Positions 1 to 11,400 of a DNA stretch of 64,000 nucleotides are shown one piece after another. The translations under genes were made by a program, and so were the position numbers. The DNA comes from Venturia oleaginea (lineage: Eukaryota > Ascomycota > Dothideomycetes > Venturiales > Venturiaceae). A model generated the notes under the pieces. It was not told the DNA's origin. It saw only the letters and a program-made list of their open reading frames with translations, and did no database searches. Where the stretch lies: the NCBI GenBank assembly GCA_013176395.1, contig JABMLP010000022.1, positions 186,001-250,000 of the forward strand, given 5' to 3'. Numbering within the stretch: the stretch's first letter is position 1; the number at the start of each line of letters is the position of its first letter.

Positions 1-42
1 TCCCATCCTCTATACAAACCTGCCTTCAACCATCTCTCCAAA

Positions 43-1467
43 ATGGACACAACAGCAGATCCCTCCACTCTTCCCCTGGCCTCAATTTTCCTCCCAATCT
101 TCTCCTTCATCTCCATCCTCCTCTCCCTCCCACCTCTAATCTGGCACGCTCGCAACCGCAATATCGCCGCCACAAGTCTAATCACCTGGCTAATCCTCCT
201 AAACACAAACAACTTCCTCAACCCCCTCATCTGGCCCTCCGGAAAGTACTACTGCGATGTCCAAGTCCGAATCATGGTTGGAGCAACCATTGGTGCCATC
301 CCTGCCTGCATTTCGGCCATTTCGAGAAGTCTTGCGAGAGCTTTGGATACGTCCAAAGATACGCGACAGGATGGGAGGGGAAGATGAAGCAAATGGGTTT
401 CGAGGGTGTGCTTTGTGTGGGTGTTCTGGTATTCTTTATGGTGGCTATCATGTTGTTCAGGGAGTGAGGTATTTCCTTGTTCCAGTGTATGGATGCGATG
501 GACGGCACGATGCGAGTTGGTTCAGTGTGGTGATGTTTTTCGTGCCTTCGATCATCAATCATCATGTGTCTGGGTTCGACGTACTATACTGATAAGTATT
601 CCCTCCTCCCACTTCCATCAACGAACATCTTACTAATCTCCTCTCAACAGCCCTAGTAATCTACCGCATGTACACCCATCGCTGCTCAATAAGCATCCTC
701 CTCGCCTCCTCCAAGACAACCAAAACCCACTTCCTCCGCCTCTTCGCCCTAAGTCTCCTCATCCTTCTCCCAGCCCTCCCAAGCTACATCTTCACCCTCA
801 TCAACTTCCTCAAACCGGATCCAACAACCGGCCTCACACTCCACCCTTACTCCTGGTCCGCCGTCCGCAGCGGCTGGAACCAAGTCATGCTCATCCCTAC
901 CGGCTGGGGCGCCCCTCAATGGGACCGTTGGTTCTGGGTCGCCTATGGATATATCGTTTTCTTTTGTTTTGGGGTTGGTGAGGATGCGAGGAGGGAATAT
1001 AGGGCTTGTGCTGCTGCTGTCAGATTCGCACGATGTTTCCCGAGTTTGAAAAGGGAAATCATGGAGTCGAAAAAATTGTTCCGACAAGCAGCAGCACGAG
1101 TCTTGGGAGCGTGGCCAGTTATCTCGCGCGGAAAATTGAGTGGTTCTCTGGCAAGAGTGGTCACGATATGAGCGTGGATGTGGAGTCGAGGAAGGTGTCT
1201 TGGATGAGTGGATCGACTGCGTACGAGTTACCGCTCGTTGAACCCCCGCACCAACCGAAGGCGAGCGAAGCAGGCGACAAGATCAAAGGGAGCAAGACAA
1301 GCAAATGGTCTTCCTTCGTCAACATGCCGGGATCCTTCGCCCAAGCCGTCGCTGGAGCTCAAACCCTAACACAACGACCTCTTACATCAGCAACTTCCTT
1401 GTCCAGCTCGAGCTCTATTGGTTCGGACTTTGCTGGAGATGTTATCAAGGGAATTGAATATGTTTGA
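43..1467 (+). pseudogene. STE3-type (a-factor) pheromone receptor, frame broken
   Basis: Seven-transmembrane G-protein-coupled receptor of the STE3/PRE-1 family, which in fungi senses the lipopeptide mating pheromone at the plasma membrane. The start at 43 opens with two hydrophobic helices and the family segment ending NPLIWPSG, followed by GATIGAIPACIS. The next recognisable pieces lie in other frames: VLCVGVLVFFMVA, then YHVVQGVRYFLVP with GCDG and SW, then LGSTYYT. An intron ends at 650 and is followed by ALVIYRMYTHRC and further helices; the Ser-rich tail ends at 1467. Frame changes are needed near 385, 445, 555 and 1070, the last at a run of six A. The expected intron donor at 592 reads ATAAGT instead of GTAAGT. 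I infer a pseudogene; uncorrected sequencing errors are the alternative. Family call is sure, functional state is not. Confidence 0.75.
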
Positions 1468-2831
1468 TTTCATGGGTTGGAATGTATGAGATAGCGTTGA
1501 GGTTCGTTCATGATGGGTGTATGGTTATCTCTGGCGTTCAAAGATTATCCCGAGAATTCTTCTGATGTCCGTATAGCTTAATCGAGTTGATAATGGAGAG
1601 GGAGCAGGAACTTATATTATCAGTCAGTGGATTCTCTAGAAGTCGGTACCCAGTTTTTAATTCATGACAATCGTGCAAGGAAAACAAACATGAAGAAGTG
1701 AAAAGTCTCGCGCTGCATACATACTCCCACGGACTCACAGTCTCATGTCATAATTCCCGATCTCAAGCAAGACTAAACATCCACTACCCGCGCCTAAACT
1801 CGAAAATCAATGCCTCTCCCACTTCCCGCCAACCCCTGCTACCTACTCTAAAACCACGCAAAACCCACCATACTAGCAACTCCCCCTCTCCCCAACAATC
1901 ACTCCCATCCCCTTGCCCAACTCAAAGCCATGCGCCCTCGGCAATCTCGTCCCCCTCGGCGCCAATCAAAGTCGCGTCTTACCATCATCCCATGATTCCC
2001 CGCCCTCAATGAAATCCGCACACTGTCCGATCCGAAGACTGTCTGTGTCTCTACAGAAGACGATCTAGTCTTAGAAGAAGGGTCCATCACATATTCGTCA
2101 GCGTAAGGGTGAATACAAGATAAGTGACAATTAAAAAATCAAAAAAAAATCTCATGTACGAGTACATCTTTCCACAAGGCCAAATAGAAAAATATGCATC
2201 TCTGCAGGTCAACGGGATCGAGACCCACGAGAGAGAAGAGCTTGTCCCAGTCTCAAAGAGATAGGTAAGAGGGATCAAAGGATAGGGCGTCAGTAAAAGG
2301 ATACTGCGGTCGATGAGCTCCTCGTCGCTGCTTTCATGGCGCCAAGTTGGAAAGTGATCTTGCAGCTCAAGTTAAAGTACATGGAATCGAGAACGGTAAA
2401 AGGCCGGTTATGGACGCGGTGCATGATACGACACAAGACTGTACGAAGCTAGAGATTGATTTAGCGACGAATGTGAAAAGGCACCACCGATAGAGCGCAG
2501 TGGAGTGTTGTTCGAACACCTAGTAGATAATTACTGAGTCGAGGCAGTGTCGGAGTCAAGGCATGTATTGTCGGGGCGCTAGGAGCGAGACTCTTGCGCT
2601 TACGGTGCCTTCCTTTTCGAGCTCTCATGCAAGATCCGACTCGTGTGCATTATGATGGCGACTTAAGCCTTTGACCGAATAACTCCAATGACATTCACTG
2701 CCATCTCAATTGGTAAAAGCTGTTTTCCCCACGTTGACAGCTTCGCCGGAAATATTAGATGCATCCACTGTCTAACAAATGTAAGCGAATGGTGTCATGA
2801 GTGGCCATGTGCTTGCCGTGCATACATATTA
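1468..2831. other. Intergenic, STE3-like to VPS18
   Basis: No coding signal seen. The stretch should hold the 3' ends of the convergent STE3-like and VPS18 genes. Open frames here are short and lack family motifs. Confidence 0.6.
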
Positions 2832-5800
2832 TTACAACGCCCACTCATTCTTATCATCGCTCGATAAGACAAAAGGCTCGTCAATCTGCTTGACGGCCAA
2901 TTCACTACATAATACACTACGCGCACGTTAGCAAAATATCCGCAATAAAGCAAGGATACTCAAACTTACCAAGCCCCAGCAACTACCTCATCCAATTCTC
3001 TAACGGCCCTCTCCCTCCTCTTTCCCTGAACAACTCCTCTTCCAACCTCTCCTTGTAATTTCCTAATCCGCATTCCCTCCGCCACTCCCGCCATTTCCAC
3101 AACCCTCTTTCCAAGACACTCAGCGTGAAAAGCATGCTGACAAGGAAACACAAAAAACTGTCTCGCCAGCAATGGTAACCTGCAAATGTAACACCTCTCC
3201 CCAGGCTCAACAATCGCATACCTCCTGTCCAAGGACAAGATATCGCGTTTGATGTGTTGCGCGGTAAGTGCCGAGTCATCCATTTCTTTCTTCAAGGAGT
3301 CAATATGTTGGGAATATTCTTCAAGAGCTTGACAGATTTCCTCTTTGAAATCGTCAATGACTACGAAGTCGGGGAAGAACGGGATCAAATCCTCGATGCG
3401 GAGAAGTTCACATCGCTTGAGGAATTCGATGGCTGCTTTGATACCGGACGTCTTTTTGATGACCTCTTTGGCAATGGCAAGCCAGAGTTTCTTGCGAAGC
3501 GCAGGGTTGCCATCACAGCGATCTGCAACGCTGGAGGCAAGGTCGATATTATCGTGTTTGAGGGCTAGTGCTACGGCGCGGCTGTACTGTTCCATGCTTG
3601 TGTATATATGAACGCATGATTGAACACGCTGATGTTGGATACAGAGGCGAAGTGCAAAGTCGGCATCGTAAGATTGTTCTTGAGCATAGGATTGAGCCCG
3701 GAGGTACGTGAGGAGTGCAGTCTCATCCTTCGTTGATGCGGCGGCATAGATGGAGACGAGTGTGTTGTGGATGGACGGATCGAGAGACTGTAGCTGATTG
3801 ATAACAAAGTTGAGATACCGAATGGCTTGGTTTTGATTCAAAGGGACGGTTGTGATCTTGTTGTAGTTGAGTAGTGCAGGAATTAGCCGTTCTGGATCAA
3901 GATTAGACTGTCGCATTAGAATGTCAACCAAATCGACAGGCACATTCGCCATCAAGACACTGCTGTATTTGTAGAAGTTCTCAGGACTCGTTTGCTTCTT
4001 CAGAACGGCAAGCGATTCTTCCCACCTATCGCGTTGAATCCAGTATGACAAAACATAATTGTAATCATTGACCACTGTTGCAAAGTACAACAGCTCTTCT
4101 TCTCGCCCATGACTGCTGATAACTTCGTAAGTCATTTTCACGTCGAGATCAGCTTTGTACTTGGCCACGAAATCTTGATACTCTTGTCGGATGGATGACA
4201 GTTGATTTTTGCTCTCGGCAGTATTCATGCCCTCCGCAAGCTCGGCTTTTGTCGTGATAGTATCATCCAGGATATTAAGTTCGGCCATGTATAGCTCAAC
4301 AAGCCATGCGGCGACCATCATTCTCTGCATAATCGATGCCTTCTTCAAGGTAGAAAGCTTTGTCAAAAGATACCTTCGAAGGGCCTCTTGCTCGCCATTA
4401 TCAATGAACGTGAGGGCAACCTGCTCGAACGCTTTGGTACTTCTGCCATACACTGTTGCAGCTTCCATGAACTGTTTTTTGTTCACCAAATAGTCCCCAG
4501 ATGCAGTGGCAACAGCATCTTTCTGAGCAGGCGTTTTCGAGTATTGCGATGCTGCGTCAAATTTTTGAGCTTTGAGCATGATTTTCCAGATATCCCGACT
4601 TTCGTCATTCGCGGCAATCTCGAACAACTCATCCGAAGTAACGAGCCAGAAGGTGTTTTTAGTGACATCGGAAAACAGCCCAAGAGCAGTCTGACCGGTT
4701 TCGAGTATAGACTGATCAAGCACAACAGTATCATCCAATTTATTCGTAATGACAATACGACCCTCCACAAGCTGGATGATATGCCATGTGCTCAGCAGCA
4801 TAGAGGTACTGGCTTCTTGAGAAGCTCGTGGTCGCCCACTTGGTCCAACAGAAGGGGGCAATTGTGATCTCGCAAGCAATTTCGAATCCACGAAGATTCT
4901 ATTGCCCAGTTCCGAGGATGGGGGGCTCGAAAGAAGTTCGCCACGAAAGACACCCTGCGAAGAAAGCCAAGCATAATCCCGGTTCGGGACAGAGAGATCT
5001 GTAGGCAACGAATTTTGTGGTTCTGGAGATATGGACAAACAAGATGGTGCGTCTCCAGGGGCGCTTTCGTTGTCGTGCACTACAGGACTCTCGCTCTCGA
5101 AGAACTTGGAGAAGATTGAGCCGCTTCCCTCATGCGCATGCTGACTTGTCTTTCCAACAAAGTGCAACAGCTGCTTTGGAGTGGCCAGCAACACCCTCCG
5201 TATCTCTGGCCTTGTAGAGATTGTGTCCGTCCATATCCCAACGATAGGGCCGTGTGATGTCCGGTAGACCCCCTTTACGTACTTCTCCTCTCGCCTGTAG
5301 AATTCTGGTGAAGGCTCTATGAACGTCTCATACACATTCCCATCTGTTGTTCCAAGTAATATTTCGCGAGTGGATGCGGTGGGGTGTGAGGGATTCCATG
5401 CGACACTATCGATGGACACGCCTTTCAGTCTATTGAGGGGTTTGGGTTGTTTCGATTGCGAGTGGAGGTAGAAGTTCTCGCCGAAAGTCGTGGATATAAT
5501 TAGGTGGGAGGCTGTCGGATCGAAGAACATGCGCCGTATAACGCCGACTTCTGTTGCCTTCTTGGGCAGGTCAATATCTGCATGTTGAATTAGCAGTTTG
5601 TTTGTCTGGGTCCTTTGCTGTTGAGTACGTCTGTCTACCTTCAATCTCTCCAGCATTCTCCAAGTCTGAGTCCTCGTGTTAGTCTAAACTCAAGATATCC
5701 CTGGCTATAAGGTATGTAGTACCTATCCGCAATATGCGTCCAGTGGTGAAGGCGAGTATTATGGCATTGTTCGCAACCTGAGCGGCGACGAAATCAGAGG

Positions 5801-5912
5801 GCCTCGAGAATTGCAACTGTACGCGCTCGACATTGAATATGGGCAATGAGATACCGACACCATCCTGGAAGTCCGTCGTGGGGACATAACCCGCTGCTGC
5901 TTCAAAGTCCAT
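2832..5912 (-). CDS. VPS18: Vps18/Pep3, HOPS/CORVET subunit with C-terminal RING
   Basis: Core subunit of the HOPS and CORVET tethering complexes, acting in endosome-vacuole fusion. Four exons close in phase: 5912-5723, 5665-5639 (27 nt), 5577-2970 and 2916-2832, giving 969 residues, usual for the family. The N-terminal half is the beta-propeller region; TGRILRID is joined through the microexon to DIDLPKKATEVGVIRRMF, a strongly family-like stretch. The C-terminal half is helical (clathrin-repeat type). The RING starts with CYIC and FPCQHAFHAEC; its last CxxC (CVLC) is supplied only by the final exon. Stopping at the in-frame stop near 2966 would remove it. The start at 5912 lies about 260 bp from the tRNA upstream. 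Confidence 0.95.
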
Positions 5913-6176
5913 GCTTGCGGGCTATAATGTGACTCCTCCGAGGTGTTATGGAGGAGCCGTTCAGTATTTGCATATCGTTTTTGCGATTGTGATTCGAGAT
6001 TGTGCAACCGTGAGCATTCTTGTTGCCGTTAAGTGTAAATAAATGGAAGCTCGTCAACTTCGGAAGCTGGGAGAGCTGGAGTCTTGTCTCAGCTTGGGCC
6101 CTAGTCATCATCTTGCTCTTTTGGGATATATGATTTTCTTTGTTGAGTTTTGAGACTAGCATACAGATTTGTCCCG

Positions 6177-6248
6177 GGCCGGTTGGCGCAATGGTAGCGC
6201 GTGTCCCTCCTAAGGATGAGGCTGCGCGTTCGAGTCGCGTGCTGGTCG
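6177..6248 (+). tRNA. tRNA-Arg(CCT)
   Basis: A 72-nt cloverleaf folds completely by eye. The acceptor stem GGCCGGT pairs with GCTGGTC (6241-6247). The D stem is GCGC/GCGC around AATGGTA. The anticodon stem TGTCC/GGATG encloses CTCCTAA, giving anticodon CCT for AGG codons. The T stem GCGCG/CGCGT encloses TTCGAGT. There is no intron; the discriminator base is G. Confidence 0.93.
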
Positions 6249-6629
6249 TACCACCTTAGGACTACCTTTTTGTCCGATTGATGCAATATCACGCTCAAAC
6301 ATCCAACTAAGTCCCAAGATAGGTGAGCAACCAATAACTCCTAGCTTAAGTGTTACGCTGGATGAAAGTGCGTTTAGTTGACGATACTAGGAACAACTTC
6401 CAATGTTTTTGATGATATTAGGATAGAACTTCATATTCAACACTCCCTTAGCAATTATTAACCTAATGTAATTGCCTGCAATTTAATATCGCTACGGTTT
6501 ATAAATTTCTGGCAAGATCATTCCGCCAAGTTACTTCAACTTCAAAGATGTCGCTCACCAACACCTTTCTACGTTGCTACTTAATTTTACATGATTACAA
6601 CGTTATTGCTTACTTATTCAACCTGGCAA
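6249..6629. other. Intergenic, no gene seen
   Basis: Moderately AT-rich sequence between the tRNA and the BTB relic. No promoter or coding signal could be supported. Confidence 0.5.
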
Positions 6630-7268
6630 TCATGATTTTACTCTCCTGCCTACCGGGAAAAACAACACCACAAATGACTTAGGTTGCTGCAACAAATCTA
6701 ACCCAGCGCGAGCATCGACCCAAACATAATTGCAGAAGGGTCGCACACACCGTCTCTTCGCCCAACCATAGAACTGCGTAGCGACATGTAGTGTTGTAGC
6801 AAGAGCCAGATCTTTTCCAACCTCTGCGTTATTCGAGATAACGTCCGTTAGACTGGGATTATACTCAAGTTCGGGATCGAACAGCTCCGTGTAATGCTCG
6901 ATGGTCAATTTGATCACTGGATCGCCTAGGCCGCGATCGTTGTCAACAGTGGTGGCATAAATTTTCTATACTGCTCCGGAGAAATATTGTTCCTCCTCTT
7001 CCCAGACCCCACGGAAAGCGGCGTTGAACTTGACGACAGCTTAAGTTTTGAGAGGCTGGATGTCATAGAAATCCGTGGCTGAGTACTTATTGACGAGCAG
7101 GCGACTGCCTTCATGAATGTCGAGCTGGCTTTGGTCGTTGGAGTCAAAATTGTGTAGAGAGACCACTGTACGATAGCTAGATTCATGGGTTTGAAGGCAG
7201 CGAAAGGAACATAAGATAAAGGCTCTCAATCCCAGTATTCCTTTCAAGATCGAATCCAGAACTCCCAT
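6630..7268 (-). pseudogene. BTB/POZ-domain protein relic
   Basis: One minus-strand frame runs from 7268 to 6630 and is interrupted by only two stops, TAA at 7043-7041 and TAG at 6968-6966. The text around them resembles the C-terminal half of fungal BTB/POZ proteins: FYDIQPLKT before the first stop, VVKFNAAFRGVWEEEEQYF between the stops, and KIYATTVDNDRGLGDPVIK followed by TIEHYTELFDPE after. Both stops are one C-to-T change away from CAA and CAG (Gln), the pattern left by repeat-induced point mutation. The BTB fold itself, expected upstream, is not recognisable. Functional product unlikely. Confidence 0.6.
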
Positions 7269-8440
7269 TTCCTCTTAGCCCACCTTAATCAACGACACAA
7301 TTCTCTCAAAGATTGGATGGATTGGCTAGGTTTTGAGCATATTCTGTTCATTTCAATCAATCCAACTCGTGCACATAGCCAAATCTGGGCTGGATTAGCT
7401 GAAAAACGCATTCTGGCCAATCCATCCATATTCCTCGTACACGCCCTCTATATCATCTTCTGCCCGCTATGTTAGATTACCAACACAGTGTTATGATCAG
7501 GCGAAACTCAGCCGCGGAGTTAAGAGCTTCATATGAAATCCCGAGATTTAATTAGAATCCTATAAAAATGAAAATCCAATGAAAATCCTGTGGGTCTTGA
7601 TGTGCTACTATCTTGGCTCTCAGAAAACGTTGCAAAATATCCTCGTTTATTGGAGAATAACGTTAGAAACTTGAAAAATGTCGGAGAGATCTTGCAAGGC
7701 AGCTATCCGGTTCATTCCAATTCGTGGTAGCGACGCCAATTGATCTACTTACAGTCGGAGGTTTTCTGGAAATTACAATTGCAAACCTATCCCATAGGAA
7801 GCTTGCAGTCAGCCCTCGTGTCAGGAATCTTATCACATGACGCACTGTAATCCTGTAATTAGAAAATAAAGGACAAGCGTAAAGATCCTAAGATCTTTAG
7901 CGACTGTCTTATCAATACACAATACCATTACTGTTCTATCTTCAAACCTACTATTCGTGACACCTCGTATGAACAGGTAGGCCGTCTAAATCGACGCTGC
8001 CCCCCTATAAATAGATATGGATCGATCGACCAGAATAAGTAATATCAATTCTCAATGGATTATATTCTATATGTGGAAAGACTCAGATCAGTCTCCATAC
8101 GGGCAAAGACCATCAAATAAAAGGCACACACAAACAGATTCAGGGGGAAATCCATCCTCTACAACCATTCCGCTCAAACGTCTTGCCGTACCAATTCTCA
8201 CATGTCCACACCCAAAGTTGAGAACTAGGGGTGTATGTATCTATGTGGTGACAGGAGTGAGAAAGGAACTTGCAGAAGGAAAGGGGGGTGCGCCAAATCC
8301 AGACCCGCTCTTTTGAGTCTCGACCTCACCTTCTCTTCCTCACCCACCAACGACCACCAACCATCACCTCAACCTGTAACTACTGACCTACGACTCCCGC
8401 GGCCGTCGAATACCTTTATACCAACGCTCATGGCTCATTT
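7269..8440. other. Intergenic, no gene seen
   Basis: Noncoding by inspection, AT-rich to about 8.0 kb. It may contain the lost 5' half of the BTB relic, but I could not recognise it. Confidence 0.4.
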
Positions 8441-8446
8441 CTCGTC

Positions 8447-11400
8447 CTACGGCTCCCGCTGGGTCCAACCCAAGAACCTGTCGGCAAATCCCTCCGCCGA
8501 TTCTCCTGGGAGGCTTCCCACCGCCAAAATCCGTGGACCCACAGTACCATCAGAAAGAGTAGGATAAATTCTCTGCGCAGAAGCGGCTGGATCTGGGATG
8601 CTTCCAATGAATGAATTCGGTCTTCCCGCTGCTTCAAAGCCACCAGGACGGTTGGAGCCTGAGTGAAAGCCTCCAATTCCTCCACTCGAGAACCCATCGA
8701 CACGCCCAATAGCGTCTACCGCATAGCCTCTCTGATAAGGATCTGCTTGAGCACGGTTGTTCATGTTCGGGTCGCCGCCTATACCGAATAAACCCAGGCC
8801 CTGTTCACGGACGTGCACATTCCACGACGGTTGGAGTCTGGGTTGATGCTTCCCATTCCCTCATTCGCGAACCCATCAATGCGCCCAACGCTCTCTTCCA
8901 CATAATCACCACGATATGGGCCTGTTTTGCGCGGTTTCTCATGTTCAAGCTGTTGCCAGCATCACCGTAGCCCTTTCCATATTGGTCTCCGCCTTTGACT
9001 CTTGATTTTGGCTAGGCCTGGCTTCCCGCAATATTTTGATGGACACGCGGATCGTGGATCTGACCATGGCTCTTTCCAAAGTTCTGGCTATCGAGAATGC
9101 TCGGGTGGTCGGGCATGCGCCGCAAAGAAAGATCTGGTCGTCCATCAACTCCGTTGTTGGCTCGCTGGTGATTGAGCATCTGATACCCGGCGAATGATTG
9201 GGATTCAGCGGGAAAAAGAGCTGCATTGCTGTTTTGCAACCTTCGAGCTTGACGATCCTCCGATAATCCTACCCCCCGCATTTGTCGAAAGGACCCCATC
9301 TGTAGGAACGGAATTACCATCTTGATCATTTACTACCTGTTCGACCAGGAGGGAAAGCGCATCATTCTGAACGCTATGCGTATCCTGCCTTGATTCCACA
9401 TCGTAGGACACGAAAGAATCCTGTGAAGCTGCTGGATCTTCAAAAAACTGGCCACTCGGTTCGATTCCGAGGCTGTTGTTGGCATGACTCAGTTCCGCTG
9501 GTCATGGCGACGATTCCGCTTGGCTTTTCGACATGTCTGATGCTCACCACGATCCGTCGCTTCCTTGGCTTGCATCATCAACATTTGTGCTACCGGCGGG
9601 ATCTGAGAAAACACCTGACCTGAAAGGTATTCCTCATTGTTCTGTATATAGTACCTGTGATCACGTAGCTGGGGCCTTTTCAGTCAGCGTGGAGAAGAGG
9701 ATAGTCGGGTATTGGTTCTCCAAGAACATACACCAGCTCATTGTTGATCACCGTATTAGTTGGTTCGGGCATCCTCAGTGATCGCGTGGTCATAGAACTT
9801 AGAGCAGCTGCGCTGTTCTGGCGTCCTTCTAAAGAGCTTGGAAATTACCGCTTTCGCTCCCCGCTTTTTGAAGATGTTGCTCGGGTTCCCCCTTGGTCAC
9901 CGATACTCTGAGCTGGGGCAAAGATAGGCTCGGATAGCTGGTCTTCAGCTAGGCAAGATCTGGAACAGAGAATTCGAGAGATTGTAGCAACCGTTGGACT
10001 TGGGGATCGACGATTTGCGGGGGAGGCAACGGATGTCAAGCTCACTGGTCGAAGTGAGACCACATGGTCAGGCTGTTGACGTCCAAATCCCACCACACGT
10101 CAAATACGAAGTTCTCGTTCTTCAGGGCCGTGTTACCATTCAAACTCGTTTTTAGGTCCACGCACAACTTCCCCCGGCCTCGATTCATACGGAAATCTCT
10201 TGCCCACCCACAGCCTCTTAAAGAGTGGCGATACTTTGTCTCTCTCGAAGTCTCTTCCCAATGATCTTTGAAGCATCCTTCCATGCCATGTTTTCTGAAT
10301 CTGCAATCGACGCTCGGGCCACCATATCAATGAAGGAGACACCAAATTGTCGAAGGGAGTAGATAATCTGCCCTGTCAAGGAACCCTTCAAACTCATCAG
10401 ATTAGGATGGAAGGCAATTCGACGAAGCTGCTGGTCATTCCAGCAATCACTGCTGACGCCTGACGGTGGAAACCCGGGATCCATTGGTGCCACAAGCCGG
10501 GCGGTTTCTGGTGGAGGTGGTCTTGTGCTAAGAGAGCTCAAGTTGGCGCCATTGATACCGAAGTGCTGAATGCCACGCTGTTCAAACTCTTGCCAGGTGG
10601 TGGGAAATGTGAAACCCTATTGCGTGTATGTGGGGGACACATTGCTGGATGGTGTACCAGCTGGCATTGATGGTTGTGTTATAGCAAGGAAAGACGATCG
10701 TGCATTGCTCGTGCTACCATAGACCATTGTTCCAGCTCCGCCGCCATGGTTCGGAGTCCTTGAAAATTGCTGCTGCAAAGGCGGTCGTGACAGTCCGGAT
10801 GCTGCAGACTCAGGAGACATTCCGTATGTCAATTGTCGCGTGCTACCTGCCACTGGTGTGCTGTGTTTTTCTGGGAAATCTCATGCGTAGCTACGCGGTC
10901 CGGAGAAAGACTGGGGGAGCGACTGTTGAGATGGAGGCAGGTTTACAAATGGCGAGCATTGGAATTGCTATCGCTCATTTGCCCGACAGTCCTCCTACCG
11001 ACAGCGGACTGATTGAATAGCCGCCGATCTTGTGATGGGACAAGTTCATTCGCATCATTCGTATCATTCGTGAGATTAGCTGAGGAATCGTCATCTTGTT
11101 GCCCATCAGCCATCTGGTTTGTCGGACCGCCTCTTCCCGGGGTGCGGCTATGGGACTTGCTCCAAATCGGCTCTTGGTGTACGTCGTGCTGTCGCTGTTG
11201 CCTGTTTCGTGGTTGGGATTGCTAGGGTATGTTAGTGTACGGTCAGAATCCTCTGAAGCGGAGGACGTTGATTCCATGTCCATAAACTGCATGCCAACAC
11301 AAGCGTTTACAACAAGCAGTGCAGGAGTTACATACAACGAAGAGCCTGACATGCTCGGAAATGTGGTGAACAGCAGCAATATGGCCCCTTGTTCGCGCCC

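Noticed and set aside
9440..9480. GGTTCGATTCCGAGG resembling a tRNA T loop
   Set aside because: No D arm, anticodon arm or acceptor stem at the correct spacing; it lies in the decayed coding region.
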